From assembly GCA_022041995.1 (NCBI GenBank), contig CP074390.1:2728001-2792000 (forward strand): 64,000 bases of DNA, given 5' to 3'. Origin of the DNA: Cupriavidus necator (GTDB taxonomy: Bacteria > Pseudomonadota > Gammaproteobacteria > Burkholderiales > Burkholderiaceae). This document shows, in pieces, positions 15,472 through 25,510 of this stretch (the first letter of the stretch is position 1; every line of letters starts with the position of its first letter). Both the position numbers and the translations under genes were made by a program. Under the pieces are notes generated by a model. That model was not told where the DNA came from. It did not search any database and saw nothing but the letters and a program-made list of their open reading frames with translations.

Positions 15472-16773
15472 GTGGACATGCACCCCCTCGCCTCCCGCCT
15501 GCAAGCCCTGATCCGCCCCGCAGACCATATCTGGTGGGGGCAAGCCACCGCCGAGCCGCTGACGCTGACGCGCGCACTGGTGGAGCACCGCCACGCCATC
15601 GCCCAGGGCGGACGGCTCAGTGTCTTTGTCGGCATCGGGCAGTCAGACACCTTGCAGCCGGCCCAGGCCGACGTGCTCGACTTCTTCGGCTACGCCGCCA
15701 GTGGCCCGCACCGGCAACTGGCCAGGGCCGGCGTGCTGGACATCGTGCCCAGCCACTATTCGCACCTGCCCGGGCTGATCCGCCAGGGCACGCTGCGGGC
15801 AGACGTGGCGCTGGTTCAGGTCTCGCCCGCCGACGAGCAGGGGCGCCACAGCCTGGGGCTGGTGCATGAATACATCCCCGCGGCGCTCGACCGCGCCCGC
15901 GTCATCATCGCCGAGGTGAACCCGCAGGTGCCGTGGACCCACGGCAGCCGCTACCTGACCGCGGACGACATCGACCTGCAGGTCGAAGCGCTGCACCCGC
16001 CGATCAGCCTTGAGCGCAGCGCGCCCGGCCCGGCCGAACAGGCGATTGCACGCCACATCGCCGCTTGGGTGGAGGATGGCGCCACCCTGCAGATGGGCAT
16101 CGGCAACCTGCCTGAGGCCGTGGTGGCGGCGCTGCATGGCCACCGCGACCTGGGCCTGCACAGTGGCGCGATCGGCGACGGCATTGCGGCGCTGGCCGAA
16201 GCCGGGGTGCTGACCAACGCACGCAAGAGCATCGATGCGGGCGTGGGCATCGCCGGCATCCTGATGGGCAGCGAACGGCTGCGGCGCTGGGCGCACCGCA
16301 ATCCGCAGCTGCAGCTGCGCGAGACCGCCTATACCCATCACCCCGAGGTTCTGGCCAGCCTCGACAAGCTGACTGCCATCAACTCCGCCATCGAGGTCGA
16401 CGTCACCGGGCAGGTGAACGCCGAAGTCGCCGCCGGCGTCTATGTCGGCGCCGTCGGCGGTGCCGTGGACTTCCTGCGCGGCGCCGCGCGCAGCCGCGGC
16501 GGCCTGCCCATCGTCGCGCTGCCGGCGACCGCCAAGGGCGCGAGCCGCATCGTGGCGCAGTTGTCCGGCCCGGTCAGCACGCCCCGCTCGGACGCGGGCC
16601 TGATCGTCACCGAGCACGGCGTGGCCGACCTGCGCGGCCAGACGCTGTCGCAGCGCGTGCGCCGCATGCTGGATATTGCCGCCCCCGAACACCGCGCGGA
16701 CCTGGAGCGCCAGGCCCACGCCCTGCTGCGCCAGTGCGGCGCAGTCTTTGTGGCCCTTCCCGGGACACGCTGA
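15472..16773 (+). CDS. Acetyl-CoA hydrolase/transferase-family CoA transferase
   Basis: A 433-residue class I CoA transferase of the acetyl-CoA hydrolase / 4-hydroxybutyrate CoA-transferase type, with the N-terminal domain at about 1-190 and the C-terminal domain following. Recognisable segments are GATLQMGIGNLPEAVVAAL, LGLHSGAIGDGIAALAEAGV, and SDAGLIVTEHGVADLRGQ near the end. It would move CoA between acyl-CoA and acetate or a related acid. The start may be GTG 15472 or ATG 15478; the ribosome binding site does not decide. It is first of a plus-strand run with thiolase. Substrate specificity cannot be read from sequence. Confidence 0.82.
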   Translation: MDMHPLASRLQALIRPADHIWWGQATAEPLTLTRALVEHRHAIAQGGRLSVFVGIGQSDTLQPAQADVLDFFGYAASGPHRQLARAGVLDIVPSHYSHLPGLIRQGTLRADVALVQVSPADEQGRHSLGLVHEYIPAALDRARVIIAEVNPQVPWTHGSRYLTADDIDLQVEALHPPISLERSAPGPAEQAIARHIAAWVEDGATLQMGIGNLPEAVVAALHGHRDLGLHSGAIGDGIAALAEAGVLTNARKSIDAGVGIAGILMGSERLRRWAHRNPQLQLRETAYTHHPEVLASLDKLTAINSAIEVDVTGQVNAEVAAGVYVGAVGGAVDFLRGAARSRGGLPIVALPATAKGASRIVAQLSGPVSTPRSDAGLIVTEHGVADLRGQTLSQRVRRMLDIAAPEHRADLERQAHALLRQCGAVFVALPGTR

Positions 16774-16822
16774 CCGACTGACCTATTTGCTCACCCCAAC
16801 ACAGAGTTCCAAGGAGACTTCC

Positions 16823-18031
16823 ATGCGCAGAGCTGCAATCGTCACTCCCCTCCGCACGCCCGTCGGCACCTTCGGCGGCAGCCTGCGCCCGGTGCCCGTG
16901 GAGGAACTGGCCGCCACCGCCGTGCGCGCCGTGGTGGAACGCAGCGGCATCGATCCCGCGCGTATCGATGACGTGGTCTTTGCCCAGTCCTACGCCAACA
17001 GCGAAGTGCCCTGCGTCGGCCGCTGGGCCGCGCTGCAGGCCGGCCTGCCGGTCGAGGTGCCGGGCATGCAGCTGGACCGCCGCTGCGGCGGCGGCCTGCA
17101 GGCCATCGTCACGGCCTCGATGATGGTGCAAAGCGGCGCCGCCGACGTGGTGATCGCGGGCGGCGTCGAGAGCATGAGCAATATCGAGTACTACACCACC
17201 GACATGCGCTGGGGCGCGCGCTCGGGCAATGTGCGCTTCTTCGACCGCCTCGACCGCGGCCGTGAACGCTCCCAGCCGGTCGAGCGCTTCGGCAAGATCT
17301 CCGGGATGATCGAGACGGCCGAGAACCTGGCGCGCGACTACGGCATCAGCCGCGAAGCGGCCGATGTCTTCGCCGCCCGTAGCCACGCACGCGCCGCGGC
17401 AGCCTGGGAGGCCGGCCGCTTCGATGCCGAGGTGGTGCCCGTGCAGGTGCCCCAGCGCAAGGGCGATCCGGTGCGGTTCACGCGCGACGAAGGCTTCCGC
17501 CCGGACACCACCCGCGAAAGCCTGGGCAAGCTGCGCACGCTGATGCCGAACGGTACCGTCACTGCCGGCAACGCCAGCCAGCAGAACGACGCGTCAGCCG
17601 CCTGCCTGATCGTGGCCGAAGACAAGCTGGCCGAACTGGGCCTTACCCCCATGGCCTCGCTGGTGGGCTGGGCGGCGGCTGGCTGCGAGCCCTCGCACAT
17701 GGGCATCGGCCCGGTGCCCGCGGTGAAGAAGCTGCTGGCGCGCCTGAACCTGACGCTGGACCAGATGGACCTGGTCGAGCTGAACGAAGCTTTCGCCTGC
17801 CAGGTGCTCGCCGTGCTCAAGGGCTGGGAATGGCATGACCAGGACGCGATCGAGCAGAAGCTCAACGTGAACGGCTCGGGCATCTCGCTGGGCCATCCGA
17901 TCGGCGCCACCGGCGTGCGCATCCTGGCCACGCTGCTGCACGAACTGCAGCGCCGCGGCGGCCGCTATGGCCTGGAAACCATGTGCATCGGCGGCGGCCA
18001 GGGCATTGCCGCGGTCTTTGAACGCTACTGA
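16823..18031 (+). CDS. Thiolase (acetyl-CoA acyltransferase)
   Basis: A 402-residue thiolase that releases acetyl-CoA from a 3-oxoacyl-CoA. The nucleophilic cysteine is in MQLDRRCGGGLQAIV (about residue 92), the catalytic histidine in GSGISLGHPIGATGVRIL, and the second cysteine in ETMCIGGGQG near the C-terminus. The start MRRAAIVTPLRTPVGTFGG at 16823 follows AAGGAG by 6 bases; the upstream open frame overlaps the previous gene and is not used. All three catalytic positions are present, so activity is expected. It lies 49 bases after the CoA transferase gene. Confidence 0.92.
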   Translation: MRRAAIVTPLRTPVGTFGGSLRPVPVEELAATAVRAVVERSGIDPARIDDVVFAQSYANSEVPCVGRWAALQAGLPVEVPGMQLDRRCGGGLQAIVTASMMVQSGAADVVIAGGVESMSNIEYYTTDMRWGARSGNVRFFDRLDRGRERSQPVERFGKISGMIETAENLARDYGISREAADVFAARSHARAAAAWEAGRFDAEVVPVQVPQRKGDPVRFTRDEGFRPDTTRESLGKLRTLMPNGTVTAGNASQQNDASAACLIVAEDKLAELGLTPMASLVGWAAAGCEPSHMGIGPVPAVKKLLARLNLTLDQMDLVELNEAFACQVLAVLKGWEWHDQDAIEQKLNVNGSGISLGHPIGATGVRILATLLHELQRRGGRYGLETMCIGGGQGIAAVFERY

Positions 18032-18089
18032 GCCTGAAGAAGACCTGACATGATCCGCGATAACGAAGACGCCTGACCCATGCCCACGC

Positions 18090-18124
18090 GCAAAGCTGCC
18101 CGCCCCAATGACGGGCAGCTTTGC
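18090..18124 (+). terminator. Strong hairpin after the thiolase gene
   Basis: GCAAAGCTGCCCG (18090-18102) pairs perfectly with CGGGCAGCTTTGC (18112-18124) over a 9-base loop. It lies 58 bases after the thiolase stop. The downstream bases CTTGAG are not T-rich, so it may attenuate or protect mRNA 3' ends instead of terminating fully. It also argues that the next gene starts after it. Confidence 0.55.
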
Positions 18125-18145
18125 CTTGAGACTGCCTGCCCTGAC

Positions 18146-19444
18146 ATGACAGATTCCACCGCTACGCCGGCCGCTGGCCTGCCTCCCCCCTCCCCCAGCA
18201 CCGGCGCCCTGAGCCACCTGCGGGTGCTCGATCTCTCGCGCGTGCTGGCCGGGCCGTGGTCTACCCAGAACCTGGCGGACATGGGCGCCGACGTGATCAA
18301 GATCGAAAAGCCCGGCGAAGGCGACGATACGCGCCACTGGGGGCCCCCGTTCCTCGCTGACGAGGCCGGCACGCCGACCCGGCAAGCTTGCTATTTCACC
18401 GCCGCCAACCGCAACAAGCGCTCGGTCACGGTGGACATGGCCACGCCGGAGGGACAGGAACTGATCCGCGGACTGGCCCGGCAGAGCGATGTGGTGGTGG
18501 AGAATTTCAAGACCGGCGGCCTCAAGCGCTACGGGCTGGACTATGAAAGCCTGAGTGCGCTCAACCCGCGCCTGATCTACTGTTCGGTCACGGGGTTTGG
18601 CCACACCGGCCCCTACGCGGCGCGGCCCGGCTACGACCTGCTGATCCAGGCCATGAGCGGCCTGATGAGCATCACCGGCCACGCCGACGGCGAGCCCGGC
18701 GGCGGCCCGATGAAGGTAGGCGTGGCGGTGATCGACCTGTTCACCGGCATGTACGCCACCACCGCCATCCTGAGCGCGCTGGAAGCGCGCCACTTCACCG
18801 GCCGCGGACAGCATATCGACATCGCCCTGCTGGATGTGGCGATGGCGGTGCTGGCCAACCAGGGTGCGGGCTTCCTGAATGCCGGCGACGTCCCCCGACG
18901 CCAGGGGAATATCCATCCCAGCGTGGTGCCCTACCAGGACTTCCCGACGGCCGACGGCAATATGCTGCTGGCCATCGGCAACGACGGTCAGTTCGCGCGC
19001 TTCTGCGATGCCGCGGGCGTGGACTGGGCGCGCGACGAGCGCTATGCCACCAACACCGGCCGCGTCAACAACCGCAAGACGCTGATCGCGATGATGATGG
19101 CGCTCACGCGCACCCGGCCCACGGAGGATTGGGTCACGCTGCTGGAAGCCAGTTCCGTGCCTTGCGGCCCCATCAACAACATCGCCCAGGCCCACGCCGA
19201 CCCCCATGTGCAGCACCGTGGCCTGCGCGTCGAGCAAGAGCGCTATCCGGGAGCACAGCCGCCCGCCGGCGAGTCTGTGAACCAGGTGGTCACCGCGGCC
19301 AGCCCGCTGCGCCTGTCGGAGACGCCCCCGACGCTGCGCTTTGCCCCGCCCGCGCTGGGCCAGCACACCGACGAGGTGCTGCGCGACTACCTGCAGCTCA
19401 GCCCGCAGCAACTGGAAGCACTGCGCGCCAGGCGCGTGGTGTAA
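18146..19444 (+). CDS. CaiB/BaiF-type (family III) CoA transferase
   Basis: A 432-residue family III CoA transferase. The N-terminal motif LSRVLAGPWSTQNLADMGAD and VIKIEKPGEGDDTRHWGPP are diagnostic, followed by FTAANRNKRSVTVDM and VVVENFKTGGLKRYGLDY, whose EN-F region lies near the catalytic aspartate of the family. The start at 18146 is preferred over 18080 because the latter would include a strong hairpin. No clear ribosome binding site is seen. It transfers CoA between an acyl donor and an organic acid. Having two CoA transferases of different families in one cluster suggests separate activation and recycling steps. Confidence 0.88.
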   Translation: MTDSTATPAAGLPPPSPSTGALSHLRVLDLSRVLAGPWSTQNLADMGADVIKIEKPGEGDDTRHWGPPFLADEAGTPTRQACYFTAANRNKRSVTVDMATPEGQELIRGLARQSDVVVENFKTGGLKRYGLDYESLSALNPRLIYCSVTGFGHTGPYAARPGYDLLIQAMSGLMSITGHADGEPGGGPMKVGVAVIDLFTGMYATTAILSALEARHFTGRGQHIDIALLDVAMAVLANQGAGFLNAGDVPRRQGNIHPSVVPYQDFPTADGNMLLAIGNDGQFARFCDAAGVDWARDERYATNTGRVNNRKTLIAMMMALTRTRPTEDWVTLLEASSVPCGPINNIAQAHADPHVQHRGLRVEQERYPGAQPPAGESVNQVVTAASPLRLSETPPTLRFAPPALGQHTDEVLRDYLQLSPQQLEALRARRVV

Positions 19445-19587
19445 GGGGCCAGGCGGCTTTCGGCGGACAAGAAATCCGTCTTTGCCGATTGCTGATTGCA
19501 CCGTGCAACGGGCACACATACACTGGCGCCGTTCGGCTGGCACGCCGCCTTGCCGAACGGTTTTTCCAGCACAAGGATTCCCGCGAG

Positions 19588-21120
19588 ATGCCACCGGACC
19601 GAGACACCCCACCACGGATCAGCGACATCCCACGCCACTGGGCCGCCCAGACACCCGGCCATGTGGCCGTGTTCGAGGAAGGCCGGACCACCACCTATGC
19701 GCAGCTGTGGGCGGGCATCGAGGATGCGCAGCGCTATCTGCAAGCGCAGGGCGTCGGCACCGGCGATCGGGTGCTGATCACGGCCGAGAACTGCCTGGCG
19801 GTGATCACGCTGGTGTTCGCCTTGTCGGAACTGGGCGCATGGCCGGTCGTCGTCAACGCCCGCCTGTCGGAGCGGGAAATCGAGGTGATCCGCGCCCACT
19901 GCCAGCCGCGCCTGATGCTGTTCACCCACGCTGTGTCGCCCGATGCCCTGCGCCACGGCGTGCGCTACCGGGCCAGGGAGATTGCCCCGGCCGGCCTCGG
20001 CCCGCTGATGGCAGGCGCGGTCGACGAGGCCGGCGAGCGCGAGCCTGAAGCGCTGGCGCGTGACGTCGCCGCGTTGATCTACACCTCAGGCACCACCGGA
20101 CAGCCCAAGGGCGTGATGGTCACCCACCGGGGCTTGCTGCACTTTGCGCGCGTCACGGTGGCGTCGCGCCGTATGCAGGCAGACGACTGCGCCTATGCGG
20201 TCATGCCTATGTCGCATGTCTTCGGGCTGGGGACGCTGCTGGTTTCGACCCTGCAGGCCGGCGCCAGCCTGTACCTGAGTGCCCGCTTCCATGCCGCGGA
20301 CGTCACCGCCGCGATCCGGCAGGGTGCGATCACGCTGCTGCAGGGCGTGCCAACGATGTTCAACCGCATCGTCGCCCATGTGCGGGCAACGGCCATGCCC
20401 CTGCAGCCTTCGCCGCGGCTGCGCTATCTCTACACCGGCGGCGGGCCGATCGATCCGACGCTCAAGCACGACGTCGAGGCGATGTTTGGCCAGCCGCTCC
20501 ACCATGGCTACGGCATGACCGAATATGCGGGGTCGCTGTTCGTGACCCGCATGGACCGGCCGCGCACCGACTGCTCGGCGGGCGAGATCGTCGAAGGCGC
20601 AGAACTGCGGGTAGTCGGGCCGCAGGGCAAGCCGGTGCCGCAGGGGGAACCCGGCGAGCTATGGATCAGAGGGCCCGGTGTGATGCGCGGCTACTACCGC
20701 GCACCGGACCTGACCGCCGAGGCCCTGCGGCCCGACGGCTGGCTCAGCACCGGCGACATCGGCCGGCTGGATCCCGACGGCGCGCTGTTCATCGTCGGCC
20801 GCACCAAGGACCTGATCATCCGCTCGGGCTTCAATGTCTACCCGATCGAAGTCGAATCGGTCATCAACACGCATCCGTCCGTGCGCGTATCGGCCGTCAT
20901 CGGGCAGCCCACCGCGGACGGCAACGAAGAAGTGATCGCCTTCGTCGAAATCAGGGATGGCGAGAAATTCGATGCGCCGGCGCTGCACGACTATCTGGTA
21001 GACCGCCTGTCGCCGTACAAGCGCCCGGCGCGGATCCTGCGCGTGGCCTCGATCCCCACCACGGCCAGCGGCAAGCTGCTGAAGCACCAGCTGCGGCAGA
21101 TGCTGGCGGACAAGAACTAG
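19588..21120 (+). CDS. AMP-dependent acyl-CoA synthetase/ligase
   Basis: A 510-residue ANL-superfamily ligase that activates a carboxylic acid with ATP and CoA. It has the P-loop LIYTSGTTGQPKGVMVTH (about residues 162-179), the HGYGMTEYAGSLFVTR motif, LSTGDIGRLDPDG, the hinge GRTKDLIIRSGFNVYPIEVE, and the C-terminal lysine region TTASGKLLKHQLR. The full set predicts an active enzyme. The ATG at 19588 was chosen because the family N-terminus begins there; a longer frame overlaps the previous gene. It closes the plus-strand acyl-CoA cluster and converges on a LysR gene. The substrate is unknown. Confidence 0.88.
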   Translation: MPPDRDTPPRISDIPRHWAAQTPGHVAVFEEGRTTTYAQLWAGIEDAQRYLQAQGVGTGDRVLITAENCLAVITLVFALSELGAWPVVVNARLSEREIEVIRAHCQPRLMLFTHAVSPDALRHGVRYRAREIAPAGLGPLMAGAVDEAGEREPEALARDVAALIYTSGTTGQPKGVMVTHRGLLHFARVTVASRRMQADDCAYAVMPMSHVFGLGTLLVSTLQAGASLYLSARFHAADVTAAIRQGAITLLQGVPTMFNRIVAHVRATAMPLQPSPRLRYLYTGGGPIDPTLKHDVEAMFGQPLHHGYGMTEYAGSLFVTRMDRPRTDCSAGEIVEGAELRVVGPQGKPVPQGEPGELWIRGPGVMRGYYRAPDLTAEALRPDGWLSTGDIGRLDPDGALFIVGRTKDLIIRSGFNVYPIEVESVINTHPSVRVSAVIGQPTADGNEEVIAFVEIRDGEKFDAPALHDYLVDRLSPYKRPARILRVASIPTTASGKLLKHQLRQMLADKN

Positions 21121-21135
21121 GGCCGCCGGCCGCCC

Positions 21136-22038
21136 TCAGTCCTGGCGCCCGAGGCCGTCCTCGACCAGCAGGTCCACCAGCTTGCGCGCAAACAGCGGCA
21201 AGGCGTCGAGGTCGGCCACGCATACCTGCAGCTTGCGCTCGGCCCATTCATCGTTGAGCTGGACGATGCGCAGCGCCATCGTCTTCGCATGGCGGCTGGC
21301 GGTAGTCTCCGGCAACACGCCGACGCCGACATTGGCCTCGATCATCCGGCAGGCGGTCTCGAAGTTGCTGACCTGCACGCGCCAGCGCAGCGTGCGCTGC
21401 AGGTCGGTCGCGGCGCGCAACAGGAAATTGTGGATCGCGCTGGCCTCAGGCAAGCCGATGAAGTCGTAATCCAGCGTATCGATAAAATCCACGCTGCCGC
21501 GCTCGGCCAGCGGATGGCTCAGCGCGGTGGCCAGCACCAGGCGGTCGCGCCGGTATGGCATCACTTCCAGCCCTTCCGTGCGCACGTTGCCGGCAATGAT
21601 GCCGATGTCCACCATGCCCTCCTGCACCGCGCGCACGATATCCGGGCTCAGGCGCTCGTGCATGTCGATGGTCACGTCCGGATGGCTGACGAGATAGCTG
21701 CGCAGCACCGCCGGCAGGAACTCGCTCATCGCGGTGGTGTTGGCGAAGACGCGCACATGGCCCTTCACGCCCGCCGCGTATTCCTGCAGATCGCCGCTCA
21801 GTTGCTCCAGCTGGCGCAGCACGCGGCGCGCGTGGGCGAGCAGGGTCTCCCCCGCCCCGGTCACCTTCACGCCCTGGCTGCTGCGGCTCAGCAGCTTGAC
21901 GCCGACGTGCTCCTCGAGGTTCTTGATGCGCGTGCTGGCCGCGGCCAGCGACAGGTGTGAGCGTTGTGCACCGCCGGTCAGGCTCTGGGCCTCCGCAATA
22001 TGCGTGAACAGTTTCAGGTCGACCAGATCAAAGCGCAT
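21136..22038 (-). CDS. LysR-family transcriptional regulator
   Basis: A 300-residue LysR protein. The helix-turn-helix spans about residues 5-65 (LVDLKLFTHIAEAQSLTGGA, LSLAAASTRIKNLEEHVGVK), followed by a periplasmic-binding-fold sensor domain (GHVRVFANTTAMSEFLPAVL). It is convergent with the ligase gene, 16 bases from its stop, so it is likely the local regulator of the acyl-CoA cluster, although it lacks the usual divergent layout. The sensed ligand is unknown. No frame damage. Confidence 0.85.
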   Translation of the reverse strand: MRFDLVDLKLFTHIAEAQSLTGGAQRSHLSLAAASTRIKNLEEHVGVKLLSRSSQGVKVTGAGETLLAHARRVLRQLEQLSGDLQEYAAGVKGHVRVFANTTAMSEFLPAVLRSYLVSHPDVTIDMHERLSPDIVRAVQEGMVDIGIIAGNVRTEGLEVMPYRRDRLVLATALSHPLAERGSVDFIDTLDYDFIGLPEASAIHNFLLRAATDLQRTLRWRVQVSNFETACRMIEANVGVGVLPETTASRHAKTMALRIVQLNDEWAERKLQVCVADLDALPLFARKLVDLLVEDGLGRQD

Positions 22039-22132
22039 GACATCATTCCGCAGCGTAGGGCCGGATTATCTCGCAAAGCGAGGCGCGCAGTACACCCGGC
22101 CGGCTTCATGAGCCGTTCTACCGCCCACCCTG

Positions 22133-22729
22133 TCAGGCGACCGAGCGCTGCCGCTGCGCTGCGCGCACCACCGCCAAGCGCCTGGCAGTCTCCATCGATA
22201 ATCCGAAGCGGTCGTAGAAAGCGCAGTCCAGATCACTGTTGGCGGGCCATCCGACCATCCGCCGGGCCTCGCCAATGCCGGCGTCGCCGGCCATGACCTC
22301 GAACAGCAGCCGCATCAGCCGTTGCGTGCGGCACAGGTCGGTCAGCGCCGTGCCCTGCGAAAACAGCATGCGGCGCAGCTGCGCCGTGGACATGCCCAGC
22401 CGTTCCGCGATAAAGGCAGCATTCCAGGCGTAATGGGGTTGCAGGAAGACCCGCTTGCAGATGCGGTGGTGCAGGCATTCCTGTTGCGCCGCGGGGATCA
22501 TGTGCCGGATCTCAAGGGTGCACGCGGCCGGCTGAGTGCTGCTGCCATCCAGGTGCAGCGCAAAGGCTTCAAACGGTTCGATGGTGAGTTGCTGGCCCGG
22601 CAGCAGCAGGCGCTCATAGCCGCGCCGCCTGAGCACCAGCCTGCCGTGGGCGGCCGAGACCGACAGCGGGAAGGCCAGCAACAACTGCTGCAGGCTGACG
22701 TGCATGTGGGACTGCAGATGGGCGTGCAT
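22133..22729 (-). CDS. AraC-type helix-turn-helix regulator
   Basis: A 198-residue protein with an N-terminal part resembling a small cupin-like sensor (RLVLRRRGYERLLLPGQQLT) and a C-terminal AraC-type double helix-turn-helix at about 105-185: AAFIAERLGMSTAQLRRMLF, then a second motif region IGEARRMVGWPANSDLDCAF. It is shorter than classical AraC regulators (about 300 residues). The second helix-turn-helix departs from the usual P-Y-Y-F pattern. It lies upstream of the LysR gene on the same strand. The target is unknown; the nearby molybdenum hydroxylase is one possibility. Confidence 0.7.
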   Translation of the reverse strand: MHAHLQSHMHVSLQQLLLAFPLSVSAAHGRLVLRRRGYERLLLPGQQLTIEPFEAFALHLDGSSTQPAACTLEIRHMIPAAQQECLHHRICKRVFLQPHYAWNAAFIAERLGMSTAQLRRMLFSQGTALTDLCRTQRLMRLLFEVMAGDAGIGEARRMVGWPANSDLDCAFYDRFGLSMETARRLAVVRAAQRQRSVA

Positions 22730-22868
22730 GGTGGCTCGGGAAGCGGACAGGATCAGACTGCATGATCGCCGCTAATCGGATCAGCCGCCTCTGCCATTTC
22801 CGAATGCACCGTTCACCGCCGCCGCATGCGGGAGGGAGCGAACCCGCCGACTGCAGGACTAACGCAGA

Positions 22869-25042
22869 TCACGCGGTGAACGGCAGGCTGCGATGCCGCT
22901 TGCCAGTAAGGGCCGCGACGGCATTCGCCAGTGCCGGCGCGATCGGCGGCACCGCGGTCTCGCCAATGCCGGTCGGCGGGTCGGCCGATGGCACGATATG
23001 CACCGCGATCTGCGGCGGCAGGTCCGCATGGGTGGCCAGCCGGTAGTCGTTCCAGTTGGCTTGCTGGACCACGCCATCCTTCAGCGTGATCTGCGCGCCG
23101 GGCAGGGTGGTGCCCAGCCCCATCATCAGGCCGCCCTGGACCTGCGCCTCGACCGTGCGCGGGTTGATCGGCATGTTGCAGTGGACGGCCGCGGTCACCC
23201 GGTGCACCACCGGCTGGTTGCCGCGCATCGAGGCCTCGACGATGTACGCGACCACGGTATCGAACGATTCATGCACCGCCACCCCCAGGCACGCCCGGCC
23301 GCGAGGCGCCGCTTGCCATAGCCGGAGCGCTCGACCGCCAGGTCCAGTGCCGCCAGGTGACGCTTGTGCTCACGCAGCAGCATGCGGCGGTAGGCCACGG
23401 GATCGAGCCCGCCCGCGCGCGCCAGTTCATCGACCAGGGTCTCCATGACGTAAGCCGTGTGCGTGTGCCCCACCGAGCGCCACCACAGCACAGGCACGTT
23501 GACCTTGGGATGATGGATCTCGAGCGCGATCGGGAACGGATAGGCACTGTCGTTCACACCCTCGACCATGGTCGAGTCGACCCCGTTCTTCACGGTGAAT
23601 GACTCGAACGGGGTACCGCCGGTAATGGACTGGCCGACGATGACGTGCTTCCAGGCCAGCACCCTGCCCTTGCCGTCGTGGCCGATCTCAACGCGGTGCA
23701 GGTGCATCGGGCGGTAATAACCGCCGCGCACGTCGTCTTCGCGCGTCCAGATCATCTTGACCGGCTCCCGGCGGCCGGCCGCATAGCGCGCCTTGGCCAC
23801 CTGCGCGGCCTCGAACAGGTAGTCGGACGTGGGCACGGCACGCCGGCCGAAGCCGCCGCCGGCCATCATGGTGTTGAACGTCACCTGTTCCGGCTTCAGG
23901 CCGAGCACGGCCGCGACGTTGGCCTGGTCGACGGTCTGGAACTGCGAGCCGGCCCAGACCGTGCATTGGTTGCCGCGAAAGTCGATGGTGCAGTTGAGCG
24001 GCTCCATCGGCGTGTGCGCCAGGTACGGGAAGACATACTCGGCGGTGAGCTTGTGTGGCGCGGTGGCAAGCGCCGAAGTGTCTGCCGTCCTGGCCTGCAC
24101 GCCGGGCCGGGCCGCCAGTTCGCGGTAGCGCGCCAGCAGTGCATCGCTATCCGGCTTCTCGACACCGCTGGTATCCCATTCCACCTGCAGCACCTCGCGC
24201 GCCGTACGCGCCGGCCAGAAGCCATTGGCCACGATCGCCAACCCGGCCGCGCCGCCGACCAGCGGCACCTGGTAGACCTCTTCCACGCCGGCGATGGCCT
24301 TGGCGCGCGCGGCGTCGAAGCGGGTGACCCTGGCGCCGAACACCGGCGGATGCACCATGACCACGGTGCGCGTGCCGGGCAGCGCCAGGTCGATGCCGAA
24401 CTGCTGCCTGCCGGTGGATTTGTCGCGCGCATCGAGCCGGCCGGTGGGCTTGCCGATCAGCCTGAACTGCTGCGGCGACTTCAGCTGCACGCTCGCGGGC
24501 ACCGGCTCGGCCAGGGCCGCGGCTGCCAGTTCGCCGTACGTGGCCCGGCGGCCGTCGGGCGCGGTCACCACGCCGGCCTCGGCCTTCAGTTGCCCGGCCG
24601 GCACCCCGAAGCGCCTGGCGGCCGCCCCGAGCAGCATTGCGCGCATGCGCGCGCCGACCTCGCGATACTGCGTCCACGAGTTCTTCATGCTGGTCGAGCC
24701 ACCGACCATCTGGATATGGAACACCGGATCCTTATAGGCCTCGCCGGCCGGGGCCAGCTGGCAGCGCACCTTGCTCCAGTCCGCATCCAGTTCCTCGGCC
24801 ACCAGCATCGGCAGCGCCGTCTGCACGCCCTGCCCGAATTCAAGCTTGCCGATCGTGACCATCACCGTGCCGTCGGCATCGATACTGACGAAGGCCGACG
24901 GCTGCACCGGCGCCTTGGGCTGCGCGGCCGCATCCGTCTGCGCGCCAAGCGGAACGGCACAAAGCGCGAAGCCTGAGCCGACGCTCAGTTTCAGGAAGGT
25001 CCGCCGGTCGATGCCGCCGCTTGCCTGCTGCATGAGTCTCAT
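22869..25042 (-). pseudogene. Isoquinoline 1-oxidoreductase-type large (molybdopterin) subunit, one-base frameshift
   Basis: The N-terminus carries a twin-arginine-like leader (DRRTFLKLSVGSGFALCAVP) for export with bound cofactor. The xanthine-oxidase-type molybdopterin domains follow: GKLEFGQGVQTALPMLVAEE, MMAGGGFGRRAVPTSDYLFE, VPVLWWRSVGHTHTAYVMET. At the C run 23282-23286 the frame breaks, and the last 137 residues continue in another frame (VAVHESFDTVVAYIVEASM, ending GIGETAVPPIAPALANAVAA). Adding one base restores 724 residues, a normal length. With the 2Fe-2S subunit and cytochrome it would oxidise an N-heterocycle or aldehyde in the periplasm. The frameshift may be a base-calling artefact. 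Confidence 0.82.
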
Positions 25043-25051
25043 GGCATCTCC

Positions 25052-25510
25052 TCAGCCGATAGCCTTGGCTGCATCCTTGACCGCGGCATGGATACGCGCG
25101 TAGGTGCCGCAGCGGCACAGGTTGGCGCTCATGGCCTGGTCGATGTCGGCATCGGTCGGGCGCCGGTTGACCTTGAGCAGCGCCACCGCCGACATGACCT
25201 GGCCACTCTGGCAATAGCCGCACTGCGTGACGTCGTTGCGCACCCAGGCCTCTTCGACTGCCCGCCCCACCGGGTCTTCGCCGATGCCCTCGATCGTGGT
25301 GAGCTGCCGGCCGGCGATGGAGGACACCGGCGTCACGCACGCGCGGCGCTGCTGGCCGTCGACATGCACCGTGCACGCGCCGCATACGGCGATGCCGCAG
25401 CCGAACTTGGTGCCGGTCAGGCCCAGCGTGTCGCGCAATACCCACAGCACCGGCGTGTCGCCGGGCACGTCGACCTGCTGGGTCTTGCCGTTCAGTTGAA
25501 AGGAGATCAT
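25052..25510 (-). CDS. 2Fe-2S subunit of isoquinoline oxidoreductase-type enzyme
   Basis: A 152-residue small subunit with two [2Fe-2S] clusters. The plant-type site is in KFGCGIAVCGACTVHVDGQQ with a further cysteine in RRACVTPV; the second helical-domain site is in QCGYCQSGQVMSA and SANLCRCGTYARI. This matches IorA/CoxS-family proteins that relay electrons from the molybdenum centre. Its ATG at 25510 overlaps the stop of the cytochrome gene (ATGA), indicating translational coupling. It lacks its own signal and would be co-exported with the Tat-leader large subunit. Confidence 0.9.
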   Translation of the reverse strand: MISFQLNGKTQQVDVPGDTPVLWVLRDTLGLTGTKFGCGIAVCGACTVHVDGQQRRACVTPVSSIAGRQLTTIEGIGEDPVGRAVEEAWVRNDVTQCGYCQSGQVMSAVALLKVNRRPTDADIDQAMSANLCRCGTYARIHAAVKDAAKAIG